Shown piece after piece: positions 8,435 through 17,328 of a stretch of DNA of 47,821 bases (positions within the stretch are counted from its first letter, which is position 1; each line of letters starts with the position of its first letter). The position numbers and the translations under genes were made by a program. A model generated the notes under the pieces. It searched no databases. It saw nothing but the letters and a program-made list of their open reading frames with translations, and had not been told where the DNA came from. Source of the DNA: Streptomyces zingiberis (GTDB lineage Bacteria; Actinomycetota; Actinomycetes; Streptomycetales; Streptomycetaceae); contig NZ_JAATEN010000033.1 in assembly GCF_012034935.1 (NCBI RefSeq), positions 1 to 47,821 of the forward strand, in the 5' to 3' direction.

Positions 8435-10162
8435 ATGCCCCCCACCGGAACGACCGACCCCGCCCTCCGCCGCCGCGCGCTGCTGGCCGCCGCGGGCGCC
8501 GTGACCGCCTCCGCCGGAATCGGCCTCACGCTCGGCTCCCGCGGTGGCGCCGCGGAGGCGTCGGCCGCGGCCCCGCCCTCCGCCGGCATCCCCTCCACCG
8601 CGCCGCTCCCCGTCCGGGGCGCCTCCGCCCGCCGGGCCACCACCCTCGACGCCGTCGCCACCCCACGGGGCACCGGCGGTTACCGGCGGCTGGGCGACGG
8701 CCCCGGCTGGCCCCGGGTGGTCCGCACCGAGCAGGCGCCCGCCCGGCGCGGCCGGGAGGACCGCCGGACGGTGCTCGCCTGCTTCGTCCACCTCACCGAT
8801 CTGCACCTGACGGACGTGCAGCACCCGCTGCGCTTCGAGTACCTGCGCGCCGCCGCGGCCCAGGCGTGGCGCCCGCAGGAGGCCCTCTCCGTGGCCGGGG
8901 CCGTCTCGCTCGTCGAACGCGTCAACGCCCTGTCCGGGGGCCCCGCCACCGGCAGCCCCATCGCCTTCGCCATGACCACCGGGGACAACACCGACAACAA
9001 CTCCCGCGCCGAACTTCAGTGGTTCCTCACCGCCCTCAGCGGCGGCCGGATCGAGCCCAACACCGGGGACGGACAGCGGTACGAAGGGGTGCAGAACAGC
9101 GGTCTGCCGCTGTACTGGCACCCCGAGGACGGGCTGCGCGACGGGGACAAGCGGGCCGGCCTCCCCCGGATCGACGGCTTCCTCACCGCCGCGATCCGCG
9201 AACTCCGCAGCCCCGGCCTGCGGATGCCCTGGTACTCCACGGTCGGCAACCACGACACCCTGCCCGGCGGCGCCTACGCCCGCGGCGGCTACTTCGCCGA
9301 GTTCGCCGCCGGTGACCGCAAGCTGGAGTCGCTGCCGCCGGCCGAGGCGACCGCCCTGCGTACCGCGCTGCGGCAGGCCGGCGACCCGCTCGGCCGGGAC
9401 CTCGCCGCGCTGCTGCGTTCGCGTACCCGCGCGATGCGCCGGGTCACCCCCGACGAGCGCCGGGCCCCGTTCACCCCGCAGGAGTACGTGGCCGCGCACC
9501 TCGACCCCTGGCACACCGGTGCCGGCCCGCGCGGCCACGGCTACACCGCCGCCAACCTCGCCGAGGAACGGCTGTACTACTCCTTCCGGATCGCCGACGG
9601 GGTCCTCGGCATCAGCCTCGACACCACCGACGACGGCGGCCACTACGAGGGGTCCCTCGGCACCGCCCAGCTCCGCTGGCTGGAGCGCACCCTGAAGGGC
9701 CACCGGGACGACCACGTCCTGGTCTTCAGCCACCACACCGGTGCCACCATGCGCAACCTGCGGCCCGACCCCGCCCGGCCGGACGAGAAGCGCCACGGCG
9801 GCGAGGAACTGCTCGCCGTCCTCAGCCGCCACCCGAACGTCCGCGCCTGGATCAACGGCCACAGCCACAAGAACGACATCACTCCGCGCGGCGGCTTCTG
9901 GGAGGTCTCCACCGCCTCTCACGTCGACTTCCCCCAGCTCGCCCGGGTGATCGAACTCGTCGACAACCAGGACGGCACCCTCTCCCTCTTCACCACCTGC
10001 CTGGAGGCGGCCGCCCCCTACCGCGCCGACCCCGCCGACCTCTCCGCGCCGGGCCTGGCCGCGCTCTACCGGGAGCTGTCCCTCAACGCCCCGGGCGCGC
10101 GCCCCGGCCTGGAGGGCGAGCCCGGCGACCGGAACACCGAACTGCTGCTCACCCGGGGGTGA
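8435..10162 (+). CDS. Tat-exported metallophosphoesterase
   Basis: A 575-aa calcineurin-like phosphoesterase. A twin-arginine signal (RRRALLAAAGAV) starts near residue 12, so export is likely by Tat with metals already bound. The dinuclear metal-site motifs occur in family order: LTDLHLTD (Asp122, His124), TTGDNTDNN, GNHD (271-274), FSHH and NGHSHKN near 474-480. Length and motif spacing suit the actinobacterial group I know as the PPA1498 family; its substrate is unknown. The start is ATG 8435, with GGGAG 5 bases upstream and the signal peptide beginning directly; upstream in-frame codons are composition artefacts. The next gene on the strand follows after 194 bases. Confidence 0.88.
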   Translation: MPPTGTTDPALRRRALLAAAGAVTASAGIGLTLGSRGGAAEASAAAPPSAGIPSTAPLPVRGASARRATTLDAVATPRGTGGYRRLGDGPGWPRVVRTEQAPARRGREDRRTVLACFVHLTDLHLTDVQHPLRFEYLRAAAAQAWRPQEALSVAGAVSLVERVNALSGGPATGSPIAFAMTTGDNTDNNSRAELQWFLTALSGGRIEPNTGDGQRYEGVQNSGLPLYWHPEDGLRDGDKRAGLPRIDGFLTAAIRELRSPGLRMPWYSTVGNHDTLPGGAYARGGYFAEFAAGDRKLESLPPAEATALRTALRQAGDPLGRDLAALLRSRTRAMRRVTPDERRAPFTPQEYVAAHLDPWHTGAGPRGHGYTAANLAEERLYYSFRIADGVLGISLDTTDDGGHYEGSLGTAQLRWLERTLKGHRDDHVLVFSHHTGATMRNLRPDPARPDEKRHGGEELLAVLSRHPNVRAWINGHSHKNDITPRGGFWEVSTASHVDFPQLARVIELVDNQDGTLSLFTTCLEAAAPYRADPADLSAPGLAALYRELSLNAPGARPGLEGEPGDRNTELLLTRG

Positions 10163-10356
10163 CCGGGGGACCCGCCCGGCCCGCCCGGAACACGCCGTTC
10201 ACCGGCCCGGAACCGGCCGTTCCCGCCCCGCCGCCCCCACCGGCTCAACCCCCGCCCCGCTCCGGTGGTCCCCACCCGCGCCACACGGACCACCGGAGAT
10301 CCGCGGCCGATCCGCGGCGGGCCACCGGGGAATCCGCGACAGAGGGGATGGCACAC

Positions 10357-11550
10357 ATGGCGCACAGAACGGGACTCGGACACGGCGGAGGGCGCCGCCG
10401 GGCGCTCACCGCGCTGGTGGCGGCGGCCGTGCTGGCCGGCGGCGCGCTGAGCGCCCCCGCCGCGCTCGCGGCGGACCGGGGCGCGGTCCGCGCCGGCGAC
10501 CGCGGGCACCCCGCCACGCAGCAGGCCCTGGACGCGCAGGTGGCGGCCGGGCTCCCCGGGGCGCTGGGGCAGGCGGTGGACCGCCACGGCGTCTGGAACG
10601 GCTCCGCGGGCGTCGCCGACCTGCGCACCGAGCGGCCCCGGCTGCCGCAGGACCGCTTCCGCGTCGGTAGCATCACCAAGACCTTCGTGGCGACCGTCCT
10701 CCTCCAGCTGGAGGAGGAGAAGAAGCTCGACCTCGACGACAACGTGGAGACCTGGCTGCCCGGGGTGGTCCGGGGCCACGGCCACGACGGCCGGAAGATC
10801 ACCGTCCGGCAGCTCCTCAACCACACCAGTGGGGTCTTCAACTACACCCAGGACCCCGGATTCGCCGAGAAGGTCTTCGGCCCGGGTTTCCCGGAACACC
10901 GCTACGACAGCTGGACGCAGGAGCAACTCGTGGCGGTGGCCATGGAGCACGCCCCGGACTTCGCGCCGGGCACCGACTGGAACTACTCCAACACCAACTA
11001 CGTCCTGGCGGGCCTGGTCATCGAGAGGGTGACCGGTGAGAGGTACGGCAAGGAGATCGAACGTCGCATCCTCCGCCCGCTCGGACTCCGCGCCACGTCG
11101 CTCCCCGGCACGGACCCGCGGATGCCCGGTCCGCACGGACGGGCGTACTCGACGTTCGGCGCCGATCCCGAGACGGAGATCCACGACGTCACCGAGATCA
11201 ACCCCTCGGTGGCCGGAGCCGCCGGCGAGATGGTCTCCACCACCGGCGACCTCAACCGCTTCTACCGGGCGCTGCTGCGCGGGCAGGTCCTTCCCCGCCG
11301 GCAGTTGACCGCCATGCTGACCACCGTGGAGACGGGACAGGAAGGTACGGAGCGCTACGGTCTCGGCATCGCGCCGCAGACCACCTCCTGCGGTGTGACG
11401 GTCTGGGGACACGGCGGCGGCATCCACGGCTCCTCGTCCCTCGCGACGGTCACCCGCTCCGGGGACCACGCGGCGGCCTTCAACGTCAACGGCGACTGGG
11501 CCGGTGACAGCCGGATCCTGCTGGAGGCGGAGTACTGCGGCAGGACCTGA
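10357..11550 (+). CDS. Secreted beta-lactamase-fold serine hydrolase
   Basis: A 397-aa protein of the class C beta-lactamase / D-Ala-D-Ala carboxypeptidase / esterase fold. A signal peptide is visible (RRRALTALVAAAVLAGG, cleavage near APAALA). The active site is complete: S105-I-T-K108, Y210-S-N and H352-G-G in place of KTG. It probably acts as a peptidase or esterase outside the cell; substrate cannot be told from sequence. The start is ATG 10357, because AGAGGGG (10341-10347) gives 9-base spacing, whereas the ATG at 10348 abuts it. Mycobacterium has a related hydrolase (LipP) in the same neighbourhood, from memory. It converges on the second pepN; a perfect palindrome covers its stop codon. 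Confidence 0.88.
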   Translation: MAHRTGLGHGGGRRRALTALVAAAVLAGGALSAPAALAADRGAVRAGDRGHPATQQALDAQVAAGLPGALGQAVDRHGVWNGSAGVADLRTERPRLPQDRFRVGSITKTFVATVLLQLEEEKKLDLDDNVETWLPGVVRGHGHDGRKITVRQLLNHTSGVFNYTQDPGFAEKVFGPGFPEHRYDSWTQEQLVAVAMEHAPDFAPGTDWNYSNTNYVLAGLVIERVTGERYGKEIERRILRPLGLRATSLPGTDPRMPGPHGRAYSTFGADPETEIHDVTEINPSVAGAAGEMVSTTGDLNRFYRALLRGQVLPRRQLTAMLTTVETGQEGTERYGLGIAPQTTSCGVTVWGHGGGIHGSSSLATVTRSGDHAAAFNVNGDWAGDSRILLEAEYCGRT

Positions 11551-11565
11551 GCGCGTACGCGCTCA
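11548..11565. promoter_or_regulatory. 18-bp perfect palindrome over the serine hydrolase stop codon
   Basis: TGAGCGCGTACGCGCTCA is its own reverse complement, and its first three bases are the TGA stop. It may be part of the termination structure with the hairpin at 11575-11622, or a protein site. Confidence 0.5.
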
Positions 11566-11574
11566 CCCTCCGGG

Positions 11575-11622
11575 CCGCGCCCGGCCGTCCGCACCCCGGG
11601 AGGGACGGGCGGCCGGGCGCGG
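11575..11622. terminator. Bidirectional terminator hairpin
   Basis: A 17-bp inverted repeat (11575-11591 with 11606-11622, one G-T pair) with a 14-base loop, between the convergent serine hydrolase and second pepN genes. It probably serves both. Confidence 0.7.
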
Positions 11623-11659
11623 GCGGCCGGGAGCGGGCGGTTGCGTCCCGCGGCGGGCC

Positions 11660-14275
11660 TCAGCCGCCGAGCGCGCTCCCGGTGAAGCCGGCGTTCCGGT
11701 CGCAGTCCTGCCCGCGCAGGGCGCGCGCCAGGTCGGAGTGCGCCTCCAGGACGAGCCGGCGCAGCGCGGGCGGCGCGTCCCGGTGCCCGTCCAGCCAGGT
11801 CTGCGTCGCGTCGAGCGTCTCCTGGTTGCCCTGGAGCGCGGGGAAGAGGCCGCGCACGACCGACATGGCGATCTCGATGGACCGCTTCTCCCACACCTCC
11901 CCGATCGCCGCGAAGTAGCGCTCCACGTACGGCGCGAGGAGTTCCCGCTGCGAGGGCTGGTCGAAGCCCGCGATGGTGGCCTCCACCAGGGCGTTGGAGA
12001 GGGCGTCGGACTCCACCACGTCGGCCCAGGCCCGCTCCTTCACCTCCGGCGCGGGGCGGGCCGCGAGGCAGCGGGTCGCGTGGCGCCGGCCGGAGGCGGT
12101 CGCGTCGCGGGCCAGCTCGGCCTCGATCTCCGCGGCCCCGGCCGCGCCGTGCGAGGCGAGCGGCTCCAGGAACGCCCAGCGCAGCTCCTGGTCGACCTCC
12201 AGGCCGTCGATCCGCGCGGTACCCGCCAGCAAACCCTGGAGCAGTTGCAGGTCGGCGGCGCTGCCCGCGGTCTGCGCGAAGAACCGCGCCCAGGCGAGCT
12301 GGTGGCCACTGCCCGGCTCGGCCCGGCGCAGCGCGCCGAGCGCTCCCTCGGCCAGCTCCCGTCCGCGCTGCTCGCGGCGGTCCGGCGCGGTGTAGTGGAC
12401 CAGCGCGGAGTGCGCCCAGGCGTGCAGCATCTGCACCACGCCGATCTCGCTCTCCCGGCCGGCGAAGCGGAGCACCAGGCCGAGGAAGTCCCGGGCGGGC
12501 AGCAGCCCGTCCCGGGTGAGGCCCCACAGCGCCGACCAGCACAGCGCGCGGGCCAGCGGGTCGGTGAGGTCCCCCAGATGGCCGTGGAGGGTCTGGAGGG
12601 AGCGCTCGTCGAAGCGGGTCTTGGCGTAGGTCAGGTCGTCGTCGTTGACGAGGATCAGATCGGGCCGCCCGGCCCCGGCCAGCTCGGTGACGACCGTGCG
12701 CGCCCCGGCGACGTCCGTCTCCACCCGGCGGTGGCGCACCAGGCCGCCCGCCTCACGGTGGTACAGCCCGATGGCGACGCGGTGCGGGCGCAGCTCGGGG
12801 TACGCGGGCGCGGCCTCCTGCACCACGGCGAGCTCGGCGATCCGCCCCTCCGCGTCGTACACGACCTCGGGGGTGAGGGAGTTGACGCCCGCGGTGCCCA
12901 GCCAGGCGCGGGACCAGTCGGCCATGTCCCGGCCGGAGGTCTCCTCCAGCACGGCCAGCAGATGCTCCAGCCGGGTGTTGCCCCAGGCGTGGCGGCGGAA
13001 GTAGCGGCGCGCGCCCTCCAGGAAGGCCTCCCGCCCGGCGTAGGCGACGAGCTGCTTGAGGACGGAGGCGCCCTTGGCGTAGGTGATGCCGTCGAAGTTG
13101 AGCTTGGCGTCCTCCAGGTCCCGGATGTCCGCGGTGATCGGATGGGTGGAGGGGAGCTGGTCGGCCCGGTAGGCCCAGGCCTTGCGGCGGTTGGCGAAGG
13201 TGATCCAGGCGCCGGTGAAGCGGGTCGCCTCGACCTGCGAGAAGGTGCCCATGAAGTCCGCGAAGGACTCCTTCAGCCACAGGTCGTCCCACCACTCCAT
13301 GGTGACGAGGTCGCCGAACCACATGTGCGCCATCTCGTGCAGGATGACGTTGGCCCGGTGCTCGTAGCTCGCCTGGGTGACCTTCCCGCGGAAGACGTAC
13401 TCCTCGCGGAAGGTGACCAGGCCCGGGTTCTCCATGGCGCCGAGGTTGTACTCGGGGACGAACGCCTGGTCGTACTTGCCGAACGGGTACGGGTAGCCGA
13501 AGTGCTCGTGGAAGAAGTCCAGGCCCTGCTTGGTGACGGTGAAGATGTCGTCCGCGTCGAAGTGGCGGGCGAGGCCCTTGCGGCAGAGCGCGCCCAGCGG
13601 GATCTCCAGCTCGGTGCCGTCCTCCAGCGTGCGCCGGTAGACGTCGGTCACCCGGTGGTACGGGCCGGCGAGGACGGCCGTGATGTACGTCGAGATCGGC
13701 TGCGTCCGGGCGAACCGCCAGGTGGTGCCGGAGCCCTCGGCGGGAACGGGCTCGCCCTCCACCGCCCCGTTGCCCAGCACCGTCCAGCCCTCGGGGGCGG
13801 TGACGGTGAAGGTGTAGGGGGCCTTCAGGTCGGGCTGCTCGAAGGTGGTGAAGACGCGGCGCGCGTCGGCCGGCTCGTACTGCGTGTAGAGATAGACCTC
13901 GCCGTCCTCCGGGTCCTCGAAGCGGTGCATCCCCTCGCCGGTGCGGCTGTAGGCGCACCGCGCGTCCACGGTGAGGACGTTCTCCTCCCGCAGGTCGTCC
14001 AGGGTGATCCGGGTGCCGTCGAAGACCTCGGCCGGGTCCAGCTCGCGGCCGTTGAGGACGACGGAGGTGACGGACGGCGCCAGCAGGTCCGCGAAGGTCG
14101 ACGTGCCGGGGCGGGCGCAGCGGAAGCGGAGGGTGGTGAGCGAGCGGAAGGTGTGCGGCCCGGTGGCGGGCGGCTCGGTGGCGGACCGCAGGTCGAGCGT
14201 CACCTCGTAGCCGTCGGTGGTCAGCAGCCCGGCCCGCTCGCGGGCCTCCTCGCGGGTCAGGTTCTCACCGGGCAC
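11660..14275 (-). CDS. pepN: Aminopeptidase N (M1), second copy
   Basis: An 871-aa M1 aminopeptidase. It has GAMEN at 279-283, zinc site HEMAH at 313-317 with WFGDLVTMEWW, the distal KESFA glutamate and the helical C-terminal domain. It resembles the first copy closely over its full length, including the start (MPGENLTREEA). The start is GTG 14275, with AAGGAG 6-7 bases ahead. It diverges from the DsbA-like gene, the same arrangement as Rv2467/Rv2466c of M. tuberculosis, which marks this as the syntenic orthologue and the 199-2826 copy as the extra paralogue. All visible catalytic residues are intact in both. Confidence 0.95.
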   Translation of the reverse strand: MPGENLTREEARERAGLLTTDGYEVTLDLRSATEPPATGPHTFRSLTTLRFRCARPGTSTFADLLAPSVTSVVLNGRELDPAEVFDGTRITLDDLREENVLTVDARCAYSRTGEGMHRFEDPEDGEVYLYTQYEPADARRVFTTFEQPDLKAPYTFTVTAPEGWTVLGNGAVEGEPVPAEGSGTTWRFARTQPISTYITAVLAGPYHRVTDVYRRTLEDGTELEIPLGALCRKGLARHFDADDIFTVTKQGLDFFHEHFGYPYPFGKYDQAFVPEYNLGAMENPGLVTFREEYVFRGKVTQASYEHRANVILHEMAHMWFGDLVTMEWWDDLWLKESFADFMGTFSQVEATRFTGAWITFANRRKAWAYRADQLPSTHPITADIRDLEDAKLNFDGITYAKGASVLKQLVAYAGREAFLEGARRYFRRHAWGNTRLEHLLAVLEETSGRDMADWSRAWLGTAGVNSLTPEVVYDAEGRIAELAVVQEAAPAYPELRPHRVAIGLYHREAGGLVRHRRVETDVAGARTVVTELAGAGRPDLILVNDDDLTYAKTRFDERSLQTLHGHLGDLTDPLARALCWSALWGLTRDGLLPARDFLGLVLRFAGRESEIGVVQMLHAWAHSALVHYTAPDRREQRGRELAEGALGALRRAEPGSGHQLAWARFFAQTAGSAADLQLLQGLLAGTARIDGLEVDQELRWAFLEPLASHGAAGAAEIEAELARDATASGRRHATRCLAARPAPEVKERAWADVVESDALSNALVEATIAGFDQPSQRELLAPYVERYFAAIGEVWEKRSIEIAMSVVRGLFPALQGNQETLDATQTWLDGHRDAPPALRRLVLEAHSDLARALRGQDCDRNAGFTGSALGG

Positions 14276-14523
14276 GACGGCTCCTTTGCCTCGTCTTCTC
14301 GCTCATCTGATCTCCCGCGCGCGGTGCGTCTCACAGTGCGGGCAGTCGCCATGGTGTCATGCGCTCACCGGCGGCGGGGAATGCGTTTCGCCGGGTGACC
14401 GTTGGCCATGGGGGCCCGGGAGGCCGCCGGGGAACGGCTGTCCCGGGAGACGGGAAGACGATGGGCCCGGGAGTCCGGGAACACGGGTGGCGGAACGGTC
14501 CGCCGGATGAGGAGAGAAGTGCT

Positions 14524-15237
14524 GTGAGCGTCGCCGACAATGCACCGGAGAGCACCACGGAGAGCACCACGGCGGGCACGGCCGGGGCCCCGACGGGAGA
14601 GGTGGCGGGGGAGAAGGTCCGCGCCGACTTCTGGTTCGACCCGGTCTGCCCCTGGGCGTGGCTGACCTCCCGCTGGATGCTGGAGGTGGAGAAGGTGCGC
14701 CCGGTGGAGGTGCACTGGCACGTGATGAGCCTCGCCGTGCTCAACGAGCCGCGGCTGGACGAACTGCCGGACGAGTACCGCGAGATGCTGGAGAAGACGG
14801 CCTGGGGCCCGGTGCGGGTGGCCATCGCCGCCGAACGGGAGCACGGCTCCGCGGTGCTGGGCCCGCTCTACACCGCGCTCGGGACCCGTTTCCACGTCCA
14901 GGGCGAGGGCGTCTCGCGCGACTCGATGGCCGCCGCCCTCCGCGACGCCGGCCTCCCGGCCGAACTGGTGGACGCCGCCGGCTCCGACACCTACGACACG
15001 GAGCTGCGCGCCTCGCACAAGCAGGGCATCGAGCTGGTCGGCCAGGAGGTGGGCACCCCGGTGATCGCCGTGCCCGGCCCGGACGGCGAGCCCTGCGCCT
15101 TCTTCGGCCCGGTCGTGACCCCCTCGCCCAAGGGCGAGGCGGCGGCGAAGCTCTGGGACGGCACCCTGCTGGTCGCCTCCACGCCCGGCTTCTACGAGAT
15201 CAAGCGGACCCGGACCGAGCGGCCGATCTTCGACTGA
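14524..15237 (+). CDS. DsbA-family mycothiol-type oxidoreductase (Rv2466c-like)
   Basis: A 237-aa thioredoxin-fold protein with a helical insertion. After a short low-complexity Thr/Glu N-terminus comes FWFDPVCPWAW, with the single active cysteine at residue 42, followed by the conserved SRWMLEVEKVR and HVMSLAVLNE. The mycobacterial relative Rv2466c is a mycothiol-dependent reductase with a CPWC motif (from memory). Here the second cysteine is alanine, implying a monothiol mechanism. The cis-Pro region TPVIAVPG is present. The start is GTG 14524, with GGAGAG upstream; an ATG 17 bases earlier is out of frame and hits a stop. It is divergent from pepN and convergent with the permease. Confidence 0.88.
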   Translation: MSVADNAPESTTESTTAGTAGAPTGEVAGEKVRADFWFDPVCPWAWLTSRWMLEVEKVRPVEVHWHVMSLAVLNEPRLDELPDEYREMLEKTAWGPVRVAIAAEREHGSAVLGPLYTALGTRFHVQGEGVSRDSMAAALRDAGLPAELVDAAGSDTYDTELRASHKQGIELVGQEVGTPVIAVPGPDGEPCAFFGPVVTPSPKGEAAAKLWDGTLLVASTPGFYEIKRTRTERPIFD

Positions 15238-15264
15238 CGTCGCTCCGGCCGGCCGATCGACTGC

Positions 15265-15300
15265 CCGCCCGGCGGCCGGGGTCCTCCGGCCGCCGGGCGG
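15265..15300. terminator. Bidirectional terminator hairpin
   Basis: A perfect 15-bp inverted repeat (15265-15279 with 15286-15300) with a 6-base loop GGTCCT, between the convergent DsbA-like and permease genes. Confidence 0.8.
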
Positions 15301-15363
15301 CGCACCGGTTCCGCGGCCCGCCGCGTCGCGCACCCGTCGGCCGGTCAGCCCCCGGCCGGCGGG

Positions 15364-16785
15364 TCAGCCCCCGGCGCGCCGCGTCCGCCGCTGCCGCAGC
15401 AGGCCCACGGCGGAGAGCGTGAGCGCCAGCCCGCCGGTGAAGTACAGCTGGGTGCGGGTGTCGCCGTCGCGCAGCATCAGCAGCAGGATGACCGCGACGC
15501 CCGCCAGCGCCACCCAGGTCAGGTAGGGGAACAGCCACATCCGCACCGTCAGCCGCTCCGGCGACTCCCGCTCCAGCCGCCGCCGGGAGCGGAGCTGGGC
15601 CACCGCGATGAAGCCCCACACCACGAGCACCGCCGCGCCCACCATGTTGAGCAGCCAGGCGAAGACCGTCTCCGGCCACCAGAAGCTGAACAGCACCGCC
15701 AGGAAGCCGAAGGCGGAGGAGGCCAGCACCGCGCGGCGCGGCACCCCGCTCCGGGAGACCCGGGCCAGGCCCGCGGGCCCGTTGCCCCGTTCGATCAGCG
15801 AGTACGCCATCCGGGAGGCCCCGTAGATGTTGGCGTTCATCGCGGAGAGCAGCGCGGCCAGCACGACGGCGTTCATGATCTGCGCCGCGGCCGGCACCTC
15901 CAGGACATCCAGCACGGCGACGTACGGGCCGGGCTTGACGACCGCCGGGTCGTCCCAGGGGATCAGCGTGACGATCACCGCCATGGATCCCACGTAGAAC
16001 AGCGAGATCCGCCACATCGCGGTGCGCACCGCGCGGGCGACCCCCTGCCGGGGCTTCTCCGACTCGGCCGCCGCGATGGTCACCGTCTCCAGGCCGCCGT
16101 AGGCGAAGACGGAGGCGAGCAGGCCGATGAGGAAGCCGTCCACCCCGTTGGGCAGCCAGCCGCCGTTGCCGGTGAGGTTGCCGGTGCCGGGGGAGGGGGA
16201 GCCGGGGAGGAAGCCCAGCACCGCCAGCGCGCCGAGCACCAGGAACGCGGTGATGGCGGCCACCTTCAGCGCCGCGAACCAGAACTCCGTCTCGCCGAAG
16301 TTGCCGACGGCGGCCAGGTTGGTGCCGCAGAACACCGCCATGAACAGGGCGACCCACATCCAGGAGGCGGTGCCGGGCAGCCAGGTCGTCATGATGGCCG
16401 CCGCGCCGATGGCCTCGGCCGCGATCGCCACGCACAGCAGCGCCCAGAACATCCAGCCGGCGGTGAAGCCCGCCCAGGGCCCGACGGCCCGCTCGGCGTG
16501 GACGGAGAAGGAACCGGAGGAGGGGTGGGCGGCGGACATCTCGCCCAGCATCCGCATCACCAGCAGCACCAGTGCGCCGGAGAACGCGTAGGCGAGCACG
16601 ATCGAGGGGCCCGCGGCGGCTATGCCGGCGCCGGAGCCGACGAAGAGGCCGGCGCCGATCACGCCGCCGAGGGCGATCATCGACAGATGGCGCTGTTTGA
16701 GGCCGTGGGAGAGCGGGCTGCCGCCCTCCGGGGCCTCCTCCGGCCCGGCGCCGACGGGTGCGGGGGTGTCGGTTGTCCGGTTCAT
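15364..16785 (-). CDS. Amino-acid permease (APC superfamily, GabP/AAT-like)
   Basis: A 473-aa inner-membrane transporter with 12 predicted membrane segments. The diagnostic start of helix 1 (LKQRHLSMIALGGVIGAGLF) is the substrate-binding unwound GxG segment of the family, followed by GEMSAAHPSSGSF in helix 2. Proton-coupled uptake of a neutral amino acid or GABA is likely; the exact substrate cannot be assigned. The start is ATG 16785, ahead of about 25 hydrophilic residues. No good Shine-Dalgarno is visible there, so a leaderless or slightly different start is possible. It diverges from bioY across a 543-base region with paired repeats. Confidence 0.9.
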   Translation of the reverse strand: MNRTTDTPAPVGAGPEEAPEGGSPLSHGLKQRHLSMIALGGVIGAGLFVGSGAGIAAAGPSIVLAYAFSGALVLLVMRMLGEMSAAHPSSGSFSVHAERAVGPWAGFTAGWMFWALLCVAIAAEAIGAAAIMTTWLPGTASWMWVALFMAVFCGTNLAAVGNFGETEFWFAALKVAAITAFLVLGALAVLGFLPGSPSPGTGNLTGNGGWLPNGVDGFLIGLLASVFAYGGLETVTIAAAESEKPRQGVARAVRTAMWRISLFYVGSMAVIVTLIPWDDPAVVKPGPYVAVLDVLEVPAAAQIMNAVVLAALLSAMNANIYGASRMAYSLIERGNGPAGLARVSRSGVPRRAVLASSAFGFLAVLFSFWWPETVFAWLLNMVGAAVLVVWGFIAVAQLRSRRRLERESPERLTVRMWLFPYLTWVALAGVAVILLLMLRDGDTRTQLYFTGGLALTLSAVGLLRQRRTRRAGG

Positions 16786-17040
16786 GGGGCGTGTGTCCAG
16801 GTGGTGAGGGGGCGTGGGGGAGCAAACCGCCCCAGTGTGCGGAGATTGAGCCGCCACGAACAAGATCGGCCAGCGATCGTCCGCTATGCGGACGGATGGA
16901 TGACCCTCGGTGATCCGGCCGTGCCCGCCCGGCACGGCGGGCCCGCTGTGGAGGGCCGGCTCACCGCCCCTCCGCCCCGGCCGTTCCCGCGCCGCCGCGC
17001 TCGGGCCTCCGGCCGCACCGGTGTCCGGCGGCCGGACCGT

Positions 17041-17057
17041 CTTTGGTGGGACCCCAC
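17041..17057. repeat. First copy of a GGGACCCCAC-core element
   Basis: CTTTGGTGGGACCCCAC. It shares TTGG(A/T)GGGACCCCAC with the copy at 17210-17229, about 170 bases away. The core is nearly palindromic (GTGGGACCCCAC). Possible regulator binding site. Confidence 0.5.
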
Positions 17058-17209
17058 AGTCGTCCGCGGGCCACCTCCGGGGCCGCCCGCCCGCCCCGTG
17101 GCCGCTCCCCCCGCCGTCGCGCCGCGTGGTGAAGGTGACGAGCATCACGGCCCGCGGGTGCCGGGACGCCGGTCGCGCCGTGGCCCGGCCGGCCGGGCGG
17201 GGCAGGGGT

Positions 17210-17229
17210 CTTGGAGGGACCCCACCAAG
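17210..17229. promoter_or_regulatory. Second copy of the GGGACCCCAC-core element
   Basis: Its two 10-base halves match as an inverted repeat at 8 of 10 positions, with outer arms CTTGG/CCAAG. It lies 100 bases upstream of bioY. The two-copy arrangement in one divergent spacer suggests an operator pair. Confidence 0.45.
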
Positions 17230-17263
17230 CCGCCGAGTCCGGCTTTGTCGGCGGCTCATGGTG

Positions 17264-17273
17264 AACGATCGTT
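17264..17273 (+). promoter_or_regulatory. Palindrome upstream of bioY, candidate operator
   Basis: AACGATCGTT is a perfect palindrome within TGAACGATCGTTGA, 55 bases before the bioY start. The TGAAC...GTT layout is reminiscent of BioQ (TetR) biotin operators of actinobacteria as I remember them, but the spacing is not exact. Confidence 0.4.
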
Positions 17274-17328
17274 GACGCGTCGGCTAGCGTCACCGTGTCC
17301 GTTCGCCGTCCCGACCCGCGGAGCCCTC

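Larger units (their letters stand above)
16786..17328. other. Divergent permease/bioY regulatory region
   Basis: A 543-base gap. It holds two copies of a TTGG(A/T)GGGACCCCAC element (17041-17057 and 17210-17229) and a palindrome close to bioY (17264-17273). The long frame running into bioY from 16498 is antisense to the permease and is not a gene. Confidence 0.6.

Noticed and set aside
17272..17290. TTGACG and TAGCGT upstream of bioY as -35/-10
   Set aside because: Only 7 bases separate them, too close for a sigma-70 type promoter.
16498..17328. Extension of BioY upstream to a 475-aa protein
   Set aside because: The extension is antisense to the permease N-terminus and is Arg/Pro/Gly-rich; BioY is complete from ATG 17329.
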